Notes: generated from the letters alone by a model not told the origin. A stretch of DNA of 64,000 bases from an uncultured Pelagibacteraceae bacterium (GCA_902581445.1 CACHOG010000003.1:1-64000), one strand, 5' to 3'. Shown: positions 16,629 through 25,914, counted from the first letter of the stretch. Made by a program: numbers and translations.

Positions 16629-17750
16629 ATGCAAAAAAAAATTAAACTAGTTTTTTTTCATCCTTACTCATACCTTGGTGGTGCAGATAATTCTTTAAGA
16701 AGACTAATAGAAAACTTAAATTTAAATGATTTTTCAATAACTTTTTTATCTCTTAATAAAAGCTATTTACAAAATATTTTAGATAAAAAAATAGAATTTA
16801 AACAATTAAAAGCAAAAAGAACTTTATTTGCTATTTCTGAAATAAAAGAAATTTTAAATAGTTTAAAAAAAAATAAAAAGTTTAAAAAAATTATACTTAT
16901 TTCAAATCAAAATTTTGCAAATATTATTGCATCATTTTGTATTGAAAAGAATAGTAAAATTAAATCAATTTTTATAGATCGTAATCACTTAGATGAACTT
17001 TCTTTCTATAAAAATCTAAACGATAAAATTAAAAAAATTATTATTAAAATCTTAATTAAATTTAGATATTTAAAAGCTGATAAGGTTGTTGGAATTTGCA
17101 AGAAACTTAGTAGTGATTTAGGAAACTATATTGGAAAAAAAGTAATCACAATTTATAGTCCTTCTTATGATAAAAATATAATAAAAAAATCAAAGGATAA
17201 ATTAAATCTTGATAAAAAATATAAATATATCTTGAATGTATCAAGATTTTCCAAACGAAAAGATCATTACACAACATTAAAAGCTTTCAAAATTGTTTTA
17301 AGAAGGATCAAAAATGTAAAACTTATTTTAATTGGATATGGACCAGAGCTAAAAAATATTATTGGATTTGCAAAAAATCTCAAAATTAATAAAAATATAA
17401 TTGTAATCAATAAAACCTATAATCCATACTCTTACATGAAAAAGTCAAAGTTACTTATATTAACATCTGTGTATGAAGGATTTCCAAATGTTCTTGTAGA
17501 GTCATTAACAATAGGAACACCGGTAATTTCAACAAATGCAAATGCAGGGGCCTCTGAAATATTGCTAAATGGCAAAGGTGGTGATTTAATTAGGATAGGA
17601 GATTACAAAAACCTAGCAAAAAAAATTATAAGACATTTTTCTTATCCAAAATTATTAATTAAAAAGGCTAAAATAGCTAAAAAAAATCTATACAGATTTG
17701 AAACAAAGCGACATAGTAAGATCTATACAAATTTATTTCAAAGAATTTAA
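16629..17750 (+). CDS. GT4-type glycosyltransferase
   Basis: A 373-residue GT-B fold enzyme. The N-terminal domain begins FFHPYSYLGGADNSLRRL, and the C-terminal domain contains YILNVSRFSKRKDHYTTLKA and the donor-binding region EGFPNVLVES followed by GTPVIS, all typical of GT4. It transfers a sugar from a nucleotide-sugar donor, probably to a surface glycan. The ORF is very rich in Lys, Asn and Ile. Its stop overlaps the start of the next gene (TAATG at 17750), so the cluster of three genes is coupled. Donor and acceptor are unknown. Confidence 0.87.
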   Translation: MQKKIKLVFFHPYSYLGGADNSLRRLIENLNLNDFSITFLSLNKSYLQNILDKKIEFKQLKAKRTLFAISEIKEILNSLKKNKKFKKIILISNQNFANIIASFCIEKNSKIKSIFIDRNHLDELSFYKNLNDKIKKIIIKILIKFRYLKADKVVGICKKLSSDLGNYIGKKVITIYSPSYDKNIIKKSKDKLNLDKKYKYILNVSRFSKRKDHYTTLKAFKIVLRRIKNVKLILIGYGPELKNIIGFAKNLKINKNIIVINKTYNPYSYMKKSKLLILTSVYEGFPNVLVESLTIGTPVISTNANAGASEILLNGKGGDLIRIGDYKNLAKKIIRHFSYPKLLIKKAKIAKKNLYRFETKRHSKIYTNLFQRI

Positions 17751-18790
17751 TGAAAATTGCAATAATTGGTGCAGGTTTTTTTGGTTCAACAATTGCTCTA
17801 AAGTTGAGCGAACAGCATACAGTACATCTTTACGAAAAAGAAAATAATATTCTTAATTGTGCATCAAAAGTAAATCAATTTCGATTTCATATGGGTTTTC
17901 ATTACCCAAGATCTCAGAAAACAATTAAAGAAATTAAATCTTCATATAAACTGTTTTTAAATTTTTATTCAAATAGAGTTTTTGGTAAAACTAAAAATTA
18001 TTATGCAGTGTCTAATAAAGGTAGTAAAACAAGCTATAATAAATTTTTAAAAACTATAAGAAATAATAAACTAAAACATAAAATAACATCTTTAAAATTT
18101 CCAAAAACGTCAAAACTGATATTAACAAATGAAAAAGTATTAGATTACTTTAAATTTAAAAAATTATTAGAACAAAAAATTAGGAAAAGTTCAGTAAAGC
18201 TCTTTTTAAAAAAACAATTTCAAAAAAAAAATTTAAATTATTACGATAAAATAATAATATGTACTTATTCATCAAATAATGAATTATTAAAAAATTTATC
18301 CTCTAATTATAAAAAGTCAGTTAATAGATTTGAGCTTATTGAAAAAATATTAATTAAACTTCCCAAAAGGTATAAAAATCACAGTTATGTAGTTATAGAT
18401 GGAAAATTTGTGTGTTTAGATCCCTATTTAGGTACGAATTATCATTTATTAAGTGATGTTAAGTATTCAAAGATCGAGGTAGTTAAAAAAGAACTTCCAA
18501 ATTTTAAATCTTATAAAAATAAATATTTAAATAAAGAAATTCAAAAAAATCTTAAACAATCAAATTTTAACAAGTTTATTAAGCATAGTAGCAATTACTT
18601 GCCGTTCTTAAAAGAAGCTAAGTACGTAGGCTCAATGTTTGTTATTCGTGCTTTAAAAAAAAATGTTGAAAAAACAGATGAAAGAACAGGTGATATAAAA
18701 TTTGTTGATAAAAAAATAATATCTGTTTTCTCAGGAAAGTGGAATACCTGTGTATCAGTTGCTAATAGATTAAAGGATATGTTTAGATGA
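17750..18790 (+). CDS. FAD-dependent oxidoreductase (DAO-like) in a glycan cluster
   Basis: A 346-residue protein with an N-terminal dinucleotide-binding fold IGAGFFGSTIA at residues 5-15 and an acidic residue at the end of strand 2 (LYEKE), as in DAO/GlpD-type flavoproteins. A motif FHMGFHYPRS follows near residue 46. Similar proteins occur in polysaccharide gene clusters beside Gfo/Idh-type enzymes, but their substrates are not established. It overlaps the upstream GT4 gene by one base and the downstream gene by four. It may oxidise a sugar or polyol precursor; this is inference. Confidence 0.72.
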   Translation: MKIAIIGAGFFGSTIALKLSEQHTVHLYEKENNILNCASKVNQFRFHMGFHYPRSQKTIKEIKSSYKLFLNFYSNRVFGKTKNYYAVSNKGSKTSYNKFLKTIRNNKLKHKITSLKFPKTSKLILTNEKVLDYFKFKKLLEQKIRKSSVKLFLKKQFQKKNLNYYDKIIICTYSSNNELLKNLSSNYKKSVNRFELIEKILIKLPKRYKNHSYVVIDGKFVCLDPYLGTNYHLLSDVKYSKIEVVKKELPNFKSYKNKYLNKEIQKNLKQSNFNKFIKHSSNYLPFLKEAKYVGSMFVIRALKKNVEKTDERTGDIKFVDKKIISVFSGKWNTCVSVANRLKDMFR

Positions 18791-19512
18791 AAAATGTATT
18801 ACTAGTTGGTTTAGGTGAATGGGGTAAAGCAATTCATCGCTCTCTTAAGCAAATTAAATCTATAAAGAAAATTCTTATTATCAAAAGTAGAAAGTCAAAA
18901 AAAAATGCTAATTTGGACGATATAGAATGGGTGATTATTGCTGCTAATAATCAGAACCATTTTAAATTAGTAAAAAAGTATTTAAATCTAAAAATAAATG
19001 TATTTTGTGAAAAACCCCTTACATTAAAAATTAAAGATAGTTTAAAACTTTATAAAATTGCGAAACGAAATCATTGTAAAGTTTATGTTTCAGATGTCGA
19101 AAATTATAAAAAAATAAAACTATCTATCAAACAAAAAAACAGGATTTCTAGATCAAAGTTTTCTAATTTCAAGAAGGATATAATTTATAGATTAGTTTAT
19201 CACGATTTTACCTACTTATATAAATATCTAAAATCTATAAAAAATATTAAAATAAAAATAATAGAAAAAGGTAAAGGTTTTTTAAAATTTAATTTAGAAA
19301 AAAATGGTAAAGTTTTTAGTTTTAGTTATAACCTCAATACTCGAATAAAAGTTCATAAATTTAATAATAAAAGCTTAATAAGCAAAAAAAATGTTTTAAA
19401 AGACATGCTAAACAAAGTTGTCAGCAAAAATGTTGATTTTGAAAAAAATAGAAAAATATCTTTATTTTCAGAAAACATGTGTCTTAAACTTCTAAAGTTA
19501 ACAAAAAATTAA
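18787..19512 (+). CDS. Short Gfo/Idh/MocA-type NAD(P)-binding oxidoreductase
   Basis: A 241-residue protein starting with VLLVGLGEWGKAIHRSL, a Rossmann GxGxxG variant, and containing VFCEKPLTLK, the EKP motif of the Gfo/Idh/MocA family. It is shorter than usual (about 330-370 residues), so the C-terminal substrate domain is reduced. It probably acts on a sugar nucleotide or sugar acid with the preceding FAD enzyme. It overlaps that gene by four bases and shares a TTAA stop overlap with the convergent gene downstream. Confidence 0.75.
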   Translation: MKNVLLVGLGEWGKAIHRSLKQIKSIKKILIIKSRKSKKNANLDDIEWVIIAANNQNHFKLVKKYLNLKINVFCEKPLTLKIKDSLKLYKIAKRNHCKVYVSDVENYKKIKLSIKQKNRISRSKFSNFKKDIIYRLVYHDFTYLYKYLKSIKNIKIKIIEKGKGFLKFNLEKNGKVFSFSYNLNTRIKVHKFNNKSLISKKNVLKDMLNKVVSKNVDFEKNRKISLFSENMCLKLLKLTKN

Positions 19513-19916
19513 AATTTTTCTTTTAAAGCATTTAATAAAAATTTTGAATCTAACCCACAATCTTTATAACCTTGTTTAACAACATTAAAATACCTTTCGG
19601 TGGGATATCTAAACTCTGTTTTTTTAACCATAGTATAGGTCATTAAAACCTTATTATAATATTCTAAATAAATTTTTTTATACAATATTGGGTAATCCTC
19701 ATATATGTCTAATTTCTTTTCATCACTTTTTGAAATTTCAAAAATACCTCCTGGAACAATTGAATTTTTTTTTATTTCAATATCAGCAGCCCTATATTTA
19801 CTTCTAAATGTTAATCTAAAATTCTTAAGATTATATTTTTTTATGAATTTAGAATCTTTGCATCTTCTTTTCATCTGAAAATGATTTAAATTACTTCCGT
19901 AAGCAAAATATAGCAT
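19509..19916 (-). CDS. Gamma-glutamylcyclotransferase-like (AIG2) protein
   Basis: A 135-residue protein beginning LYFAYGSNL, the substrate-binding loop of the gamma-glutamylcyclotransferase/AIG2 fold. The central region includes PGGIFEIS and LDIYEDYP, where an acidic residue acts as the catalytic base in the family. Members release 5-oxoproline from gamma-glutamyl amines or act on unidentified gamma-glutamyl compounds. It overlaps the stop codon of the CinA-like gene by one base, so the two are coupled. The precise substrate is unknown. Confidence 0.82.
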   Translation of the reverse strand: MLYFAYGSNLNHFQMKRRCKDSKFIKKYNLKNFRLTFRSKYRAADIEIKKNSIVPGGIFEISKSDEKKLDIYEDYPILYKKIYLEYYNKVLMTYTMVKKTEFRYPTERYFNVVKQGYKDCGLDSKFLLNALKEKF

Positions 19917-20668
19917 TAGCTACCTTCTACTAATTCAATATTTTTTTCTTTTACAAATTTAAGTATCTCAGAATTACACTTATCAATTTTTTTTTGCTCT
20001 GGAGATCTCAAGACAATTGACACTCCTAATTTTCCTGCTTTAAAAAAAGGATAACTACCTATATCAACATCTTTATTATTATCTTGCACATTTGATAAAG
20101 ATTTTGCAATTTCACTTTCTACAGTTCTTAAACTAAGTGTGTGACTAATAATTGGGTCTCCACCAACTAATTCGTTTGTAAGGCCTCCAATCATAGATTT
20201 TAGAATAGATGGAACACCTGGTAAACAATAAACATTTTCAACGTTAAAACCCGGTGCACCACTACTCGGATTATAAATTAATTTTGCTGAAACAGGCATC
20301 CATGCCATTTTCTGTCTCCCTTCTGAAAATTCTCCTGGTTGGTAATAATTTTCTAAAATCTTCATTGCTTCTTTGTGTGGTCCGTATTCAATATTAAAAG
20401 CTTTTGAAACAGATTGAGCAGTTATATCGTCATGTGTTGGTCCAATACCGCCTGATGTAAATACGTAATTAAATCTTTTTTTAAATTCATTAACAGTATC
20501 TATGATTGTTTTTTCTGCATCAGGTATGATTGTTACCTCTGTTACCTTAATACCAATAGTATTCAACCATAAGGATATAGTTTTAGTATTAATATCTTGG
20601 GTTCTACCAGATAATATTTCATTACCTATTATTATAATTCCTGCAATTATTTCTTTTTTATTTGACAT
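19916..20668 (-). CDS. CinA/MoCF-domain protein (competence/damage-inducible protein A type)
   Basis: A 250-residue protein with the MoaB/MogA-like fold: GNEILSGRTQDINT near residue 17, FTSGGIGPTHDDIT near 90 and CLPGVPS in the second half. CinA domains act in NMN deamidation or nucleotide-sugar pyrophosphatase-type reactions; the C-terminal deamidase domain of full CinA is absent here. This short form is common in alphaproteobacteria. It is divergent from sfsA with only 22 bases between start codons. Confidence 0.85.
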   Translation of the reverse strand: MSNKKEIIAGIIIIGNEILSGRTQDINTKTISLWLNTIGIKVTEVTIIPDAEKTIIDTVNEFKKRFNYVFTSGGIGPTHDDITAQSVSKAFNIEYGPHKEAMKILENYYQPGEFSEGRQKMAWMPVSAKLIYNPSSGAPGFNVENVYCLPGVPSILKSMIGGLTNELVGGDPIISHTLSLRTVESEIAKSLSNVQDNNKDVDIGSYPFFKAGKLGVSIVLRSPEQKKIDKCNSEILKFVKEKNIELVEGS

Positions 20669-20690
20669 TTACAAATATAAATAAATTTCA

Positions 20691-21377
20691 ATGAAGTTTA
20701 CCAATAGTTTAATTAAAGGCAAATTAATCAAAAGATATAAAAGATTTTTTGTAGATATAAAAGTAAAAAATGCAGTCATAACTGCTCATTGCCCAAATAC
20801 TGGTTCAATGCAAGGACTACTAGACAAAGACAACGAAGTTTGGTTAACGAAAAATGATGATCCAAATCGTAAACTTAAGTTCACATTAGAAATTATCAAA
20901 GTTAAAAATAATTTAGTTGGAGTGAATACTCATAAAGCAAATAAAATTGTAAAACATGCACTTGAAAATAAATTAATGAAAGAGTTTAAAAATATAAAAA
21001 ATATAAAACCAGAATTTAAATATTCAAAGGATACAAGGTTTGATTTCTTGTGTGATAAAAACTTAATCGAAGTCAAAAATGTTACTTTAAATCGTGAAAG
21101 CGATATAAGTGAATTTCCAGATGCAATAACAAGCAGAGGGTCAAAACATTTACTTAATCTTAAAGAATCGATCAAAAAAGGCTACAAACCCTATGTCTTA
21201 TTTTTAACTCAAATTCAGGGTATAAATAAATTTAAAATCGCTAAGGATATAGATGAAAAATATTATGAAAATTATCTTTTAGCTAAAAAACATGGTGTTA
21301 AATTTATCGCTTACAGATGTGATATAAACAACAAAGAAATTAAGATAGAAAAGAAAATTAAAATTATTGATGAGTAA
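20691..21377 (+). CDS. sfsA: SfsA-family DNA/RNA nuclease-like protein
   Basis: A 228-residue SfsA homologue of normal length. The motifs AHCPNTGSM near residue 32 and ending of the N-terminal OB-like part, then RFDFLCD and IEVKNVTL with acidic residues of a PD-(D/E)XK nuclease-like core, and FPDAITSRGSKHL are characteristic. E. coli SfsA was described as a sugar fermentation stimulator that binds DNA; the biochemical role remains uncertain. The gene overlaps the methionine aminopeptidase gene by 11 bases. Confidence 0.9.
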   Translation: MKFTNSLIKGKLIKRYKRFFVDIKVKNAVITAHCPNTGSMQGLLDKDNEVWLTKNDDPNRKLKFTLEIIKVKNNLVGVNTHKANKIVKHALENKLMKEFKNIKNIKPEFKYSKDTRFDFLCDKNLIEVKNVTLNRESDISEFPDAITSRGSKHLLNLKESIKKGYKPYVLFLTQIQGINKFKIAKDIDEKYYENYLLAKKHGVKFIAYRCDINNKEIKIEKKIKIIDE

Positions 21378-22137
21378 TTATTCTGAGAAATTTGAAAAAA
21401 TGAGGATTGCAGGAAGACTTGCATCCAATACATTGGATATGATTACTGATTATATTAAACCAGGAATAAGTACCGAAAAAATAGATAATTTATGTTTTGA
21501 GTATATTAGAGATAATGGTGGATACTCTGCACCTTTATTTTATCGAGGATATAAAAAATCTGTTTGCACATCCTTAAATCATGTTATTTGTCATGGAATT
21601 CCATCAGATAGAACGCTTGTTGAAGGTGATATATTAAATATTGATGTTACTTCTGTCGTAAATGATTTTTATGGTGATACAAGTCGAATGTTTGTTGTGC
21701 CAGATATTTCTGTTAAAGCAAAAAATTTGATTGATGCAACTTACGAGTCATTAATAAATTCAATCAAAATTCTCAAACCTGGAGTAAAACTTGGAGATAT
21801 TGGACACGAGATACAGACTTACGTTGAAGCTAAAGGATTTAGTGTTGTAAGAGATTTTTGTGGTCATGGTATTAGCGATGTATTTCATGAACCACCTAAT
21901 GTTTTACACTATGGCAATAAAAATACTGGAAAAGAGTTAACTCCTGGAATGACTTTTACTATTGAGCCGATGGTAAATGCAGGCAAATTTGAATCTAAGC
22001 TGTTAAATGATGGATGGACAGCAGTAACAAAAGATAAATCACTTTCTGCACAGTTTGAACATACAGTTGGAATTACAGAAAATGGTTATGAAATTTTTAC
22101 AGAATCTGATAAAGGTTATACAAAGCCCCCTTACTAA
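21367..22137 (+). CDS. map: Type I methionine aminopeptidase
   Basis: A 256-residue pita-bread fold metallopeptidase that removes initiator methionine. Visible metal-site segments are LNIDVTS and GDTSRMF (two Asp), CGHGI (His), IEPM (Glu) and AQFEHTV (Glu). Length matches bacterial type I enzymes. It overlaps sfsA and is coupled by one base (TAATG) to purB, so it probably belongs to the same long transcript. Confidence 0.95.
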   Translation: MMSNYSEKFEKMRIAGRLASNTLDMITDYIKPGISTEKIDNLCFEYIRDNGGYSAPLFYRGYKKSVCTSLNHVICHGIPSDRTLVEGDILNIDVTSVVNDFYGDTSRMFVVPDISVKAKNLIDATYESLINSIKILKPGVKLGDIGHEIQTYVEAKGFSVVRDFCGHGISDVFHEPPNVLHYGNKNTGKELTPGMTFTIEPMVNAGKFESKLLNDGWTAVTKDKSLSAQFEHTVGITENGYEIFTESDKGYTKPPY

Positions 22138-23429
22138 TGATATCTCGTTATTCAAGAAAAGAATTAGTTAAAATTTGGTCAGAAGAAAATAAGTATAAAG
22201 TTTGGCTAGATATAGAAGTTGCTGCTGCGCAAGCAATGGAAAAATATAAAATTATTCCAAAGGGTGTATCTAAAATTGTACAAAAAAAAGGTAAAATTAA
22301 AGTTAAAAGAATTCACGATATTGAAAGAAAAGTTAAGCACGATGTAATTGCTTTTTTAACATCAATCACAGAACAAGCAGGGATAAAGGCAAGATATTTG
22401 CATCAAGGCATGACTTCGTCAGATGTGTTAGATACAAGTTTTAATATTCAATTAGTACAATCAGGAAATATTCTTCTTAAAGACATTGATAAAATACTTT
22501 CAGTTTTAAAAAGAAAAGCAAAAAAATATAAGTTCACTCCATGCATTGGTAGAAGTCATGGAATTCATGCTGAACCTATTACATTTGGTTTAAAACTTGC
22601 ATCTTATTATGCAGAATTTAAAAGAAACAAAAAAAGGCTTGAAAATGCAATTCATGAAATATCAACTTGTGCAATATCTGGAGCTGTTGGCACATATGCT
22701 AATATTGATCCTAGAATTGAAGTACATGTCGCAAAAAAACTAAAGCTAAAGCCTGAAACAATTTCTACACAAATAATACCAAGAGATAGACATGCTTATT
22801 ATTTTTCAGTACTGGGAATAATTGCGGGATCAATTGAAAGAGTATCTACTGAAATCAGACATTTGCAAAGAAGTGAGGTTTATGAATTACAAGAATACTT
22901 TTCTAAAGATCAGAAAGGATCTTCAGCGATGCCTCATAAAAAAAATCCTATTCTAAGTGAAAATTTAACAGGATTAGCAAGAATGGTTAGAAGTTACGTG
23001 TTTCCCGCATTAGAGAATATTGCTCTATGGCATGAAAGAGATATTTCTCATTCAAGCGTTGAAAGAAATATAGGGCCGGATGCTAATATTACTTTAGATT
23101 TTGCTTTAGTAAGATTAGGAAACATCTTGGATCAAATGATTGTTTATCCAAAAAAAATGCTAAAAAATCTTAATTTGACAAATGGTGTAGTGTTTTCACA
23201 AGAAGTAATGCTTAAACTTACCCAAAAAGGCATCAGTAGAGAGTTGGCTTATAGAAAAGTTCAGAAAAATGCCAAAAAAAGTATTGAAAAGGATATTAAT
23301 TTATTGGATTTACTAATTTCAGATAAAGAAGTTTCAAAACTAATTTCAGAAAAAGAATTGAAGCAAATTTTTGTTTATAAAAAACATTTTAAAAATATTA
23401 ATCGTATTTTTAAAAGAGTATTTGGTTAA
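22137..23429 (+). CDS. purB: Adenylosuccinate lyase
   Basis: A 430-residue member of the fumarase/aspartase superfamily that cleaves SAICAR and adenylosuccinate in purine synthesis. Seen are GMTSSDVLDT near residue 98, the catalytic-His region RSHGIHAEP and the signature loop KGSSAMPHKKNP. It is the first purine gene of the run and overlaps both neighbours by one base. The following gene is a GT2 glycosyltransferase, not purine-related. Confidence 0.96.
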   Translation: MISRYSRKELVKIWSEENKYKVWLDIEVAAAQAMEKYKIIPKGVSKIVQKKGKIKVKRIHDIERKVKHDVIAFLTSITEQAGIKARYLHQGMTSSDVLDTSFNIQLVQSGNILLKDIDKILSVLKRKAKKYKFTPCIGRSHGIHAEPITFGLKLASYYAEFKRNKKRLENAIHEISTCAISGAVGTYANIDPRIEVHVAKKLKLKPETISTQIIPRDRHAYYFSVLGIIAGSIERVSTEIRHLQRSEVYELQEYFSKDQKGSSAMPHKKNPILSENLTGLARMVRSYVFPALENIALWHERDISHSSVERNIGPDANITLDFALVRLGNILDQMIVYPKKMLKNLNLTNGVVFSQEVMLKLTQKGISRELAYRKVQKNAKKSIEKDINLLDLLISDKEVSKLISEKELKQIFVYKKHFKNINRIFKRVFG

Positions 23430-24205
23430 TGTATTGTTCTATACTTATATCTAATTACAACAAAGAAAAGTATCTAAAAGACTGTTTATCTTCTTGCATA
23501 AATCAAGATTATACTGATTTCGAAATCCTAATTGGAGATAATGGTTCACAAGATAAATCCATTGAAATAATAAATTCTTTCGAAAATATTAAACTATTTA
23601 ATATAGAAAGAAAATTTCCAACTGCTGAATTAAATCAAATCAATATTATTAAAAATCTATTTCAGTCGTCAAAAGGAGAAATAATTTTATTATTAGACTC
23701 AGATGATTGTTTTGAAAAAAATAAACTAAAAAAAATATCCAAAATTTTTGATGAAGATAAATCAAAAGAATGTTTGTGTGATTTACCACAAATTATCAAT
23801 GATAGTAAAACCACAAAAAAATTCAATTACACAAACAATAGGAACTTTAAAGAAAGATGGCCAACTATTTTTCCTACTAGCACAATCTCAATAAGGAGAG
23901 ATAGCTTTGCAAATTTTATTAATGAAGAATTTGAAAAAGAATACTCTGAGCTTGCTATTGATTTTAGATTAGTTACTTATTTTTTTAATTTTAAACAAAA
24001 CTTATCAATTACTGATCAAATACTTACAAGATATTTAAGCAATAGCGATGGGAATGAGAATAATTATAAAAAATACACTCCTAGGTGGTGGAAAAGACGA
24101 AGTCAATCTTTTGATTTTTTAATAGAAATTTTAAAGAAAAAAAATATAGATCATGATAAAACAATAGATTACAGAGTAACTAGATTCTTAAATAAAATAT
24201 TTTAA
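23429..24205 (+). CDS. GT2-type glycosyltransferase inside the purine operon
   Basis: A 258-residue GT-A enzyme. The N-terminus reads SILISNYNKEKYL, followed by ILIGDNGSQDKS and the LLLDSDD metal-binding segment near residue 90, as in family GT2. There is no membrane anchor in the visible sequence. It overlaps purB by one base (TAATG) and precedes purC by three bases, so it is embedded in the purine operon although its role is probably in cell-surface glycan synthesis. Donor and acceptor are unknown. Confidence 0.85.
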   Translation: MYCSILISNYNKEKYLKDCLSSCINQDYTDFEILIGDNGSQDKSIEIINSFENIKLFNIERKFPTAELNQINIIKNLFQSSKGEIILLLDSDDCFEKNKLKKISKIFDEDKSKECLCDLPQIINDSKTTKKFNYTNNRNFKERWPTIFPTSTISIRRDSFANFINEEFEKEYSELAIDFRLVTYFFNFKQNLSITDQILTRYLSNSDGNENNYKKYTPRWWKRRSQSFDFLIEILKKKNIDHDKTIDYRVTRFLNKIF

Positions 24206-24208
24206 CCA

Positions 24209-24994
24209 ATGAAAAAAGGCAAAAAACTATACGAGGGTAAAGCAAAAATAGTTTATGCAAGTAGCGAAAAAAATTTAGTTATTCAGCATTTCAAAGACGA
24301 TGCGACAGCTTACAATAATAAAAAGAAATCAGTAATAGATGGTAAAGGCATTCTAAACAATAGAATATCTGAACATATTCTTACATATTTATCTCAAGTA
24401 GGAATTAAAAATCATTTAGTAAAAAGATTGAATATGAGAGAGCAGCTTATTAAACGTGTAGAAATTATACCTATTGAGTTTGTTGTTCGTAATATTGCTA
24501 CTGGATCTCTTACAAATAGACTAGGTATCGAGGAAGGTACTGTTTTAGACTCTACATTGATTGAGTATTGCTTAAAAGATGACAAGCTAGGCGATCCTCT
24601 TATTTCTAAGGAACATATTTATACTTTTAAATGGGCAACTAGAAGAGAAATCGAGAAGATTGATCGACAACTATTAAGAATTAATGACTTCTTAGTAGGT
24701 CTGTTTAGAGGAATAGGAATTAAACTGGTGGATTTCAAAGTTGAGTTTGGAAGATACAAAAATAATAGTAAAAATGAAATTCTATTAGCTGATGAAATAA
24801 GTCCTGATACTTGCAGGTTGTGGGACATGAATACTGAAAAAAAACTTGATAAGGATAGGTTTAGAAAAAATTTAGGTAATCTTATACAAGCTTATCAAGA
24901 GGTCGCAAAAAGACTAGGAATTTTACATGAACAATCTAATGTTAGACCACTAAGATTTCCAAAACCAAAAGCTGTAAAAATAAAAAATAAATGA
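24209..24994 (+). CDS. purC: Phosphoribosylaminoimidazole-succinocarboxamide (SAICAR) synthetase
   Basis: A 261-residue enzyme that joins CAIR and aspartate. Characteristic segments are LYEGKAKIVY at the start, PIEFVVRNIATGS in the middle and LADEISPDTCRLWD in the second half, which includes the metal-binding acidic residues. Length is normal for the bacterial monofunctional type. Its stop overlaps the purS ATG (ATGA at 24991). Confidence 0.96.
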   Translation: MKKGKKLYEGKAKIVYASSEKNLVIQHFKDDATAYNNKKKSVIDGKGILNNRISEHILTYLSQVGIKNHLVKRLNMREQLIKRVEIIPIEFVVRNIATGSLTNRLGIEEGTVLDSTLIEYCLKDDKLGDPLISKEHIYTFKWATRREIEKIDRQLLRINDFLVGLFRGIGIKLVDFKVEFGRYKNNSKNEILLADEISPDTCRLWDMNTEKKLDKDRFRKNLGNLIQAYQEVAKRLGILHEQSNVRPLRFPKPKAVKIKNK

Positions 24995-25224
24995 AAATAA
25001 AAGTAATAGTAACACTTAAAAATGGTGTTTTAGATCCACAAGGTAAAGCGATACAGCAAACATTAAATGGGATGGGCTTTTCCTCTGTAAATGAAGTTAG
25101 ACAGGGTAAATTCTTCGAGGTTGACGTTAATGAAAAGGATGAAGCTAAGGCAAAAATCAAAGTTGAGGATATGTGTAAAAAACTTTTAGCAAATCTGGTA
25201 ATTGAAAATTTTGAAATTTTATAA
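24991..25224 (+). CDS. purS: FGAM synthase subunit PurS
   Basis: A 77-residue protein of the PurS family, with VTLKNGVLDPQGKAI at the start and VRQGKFFEVDV in the centre. It is a structural subunit of the three-part formylglycinamidine ribonucleotide synthase with PurQ and the short PurL found downstream. It overlaps purC by four bases and ends six bases before purQ. Confidence 0.94.
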   Translation: MKIKVIVTLKNGVLDPQGKAIQQTLNGMGFSSVNEVRQGKFFEVDVNEKDEAKAKIKVEDMCKKLLANLVIENFEIL

Positions 25225-25230
25225 TCAATA

Positions 25231-25914
25231 ATGAATTCATCTGTTATTATTTTTCCGGGCTCAAATTGTGATAGAGACATGGATGTAGCCCTAAAAAAAT
25301 TCGGCTTTAAAAATGAGATGGTATGGCACGACGATGAACAACTACCTAAATCAGACTTAATTGTTCTACCAGGAGGATTTTCATACGGTGATTATCTTAG
25401 ATGTGGAAGTATAGCTGGTAAAAGTAAAATTATTAAATCTGTAGTAGATTTTGCAGCAAAAGGTGGGTTAGTTTTAGGTATTTGTAACGGTTTTCAAATA
25501 TTAACAGAGACTGGTCTGCTGCCTGGTGTTTTACAACAAAATAAAAATATTGAATTTATATGTAAAAATGTATTTGTAAAAGTTAATAACAAAAATAATA
25601 AATACTTTAATAGTATAGATAAAGACGTTTTAGAACTTCATATTGCTCACAATGAGGGTAATTATTTCTGTACAAATGACGAGTTAAAAATGCTTGAAGA
25701 TAACAATTTAATAGCAGTTTCTTATTGCAATGAAAAAGGTGAAGTAAATGAGAAATCAAATCCCAATGGAGCATTACAAAATATTGCTGGTATTTTTAAT
25801 AAAGAAAAAAATATTTTAGGTATGATGCCTCATCCTGAAAGGATGATTGATAAATATCTTTCGGGAGAAGATGGATCAATTTTTTTTAAAAATTTAATTA
25901 ATAATATTAAATGA
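25231..25914 (+). CDS. purQ: FGAM synthase glutaminase subunit PurQ
   Basis: A 227-residue class I glutamine amidotransferase. The nucleophile Cys is in GICNGFQ near residue 86, and the PHPER motif in the C-terminal part provides the catalytic His and Glu. It supplies ammonia to PurL. The gene overlaps the first lyase-like gene by four bases (ATGATG), which separates it from purL by two unrelated ORFs. Confidence 0.95.
   Translation: MNSSVIIFPGSNCDRDMDVALKKFGFKNEMVWHDDEQLPKSDLIVLPGGFSYGDYLRCGSIAGKSKIIKSVVDFAAKGGLVLGICNGFQILTETGLLPGVLQQNKNIEFICKNVFVKVNNKNNKYFNSIDKDVLELHIAHNEGNYFCTNDELKMLEDNNLIAVSYCNEKGEVNEKSNPNGALQNIAGIFNKEKNILGMMPHPERMIDKYLSGEDGSIFFKNLINNIK

Noticed and set aside
19916-20668. 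CinA-like gene considered truncated
   Set aside because: The missing C-terminal deamidase domain is absent in many alphaproteobacterial homologues of the same length, and no remnant follows.
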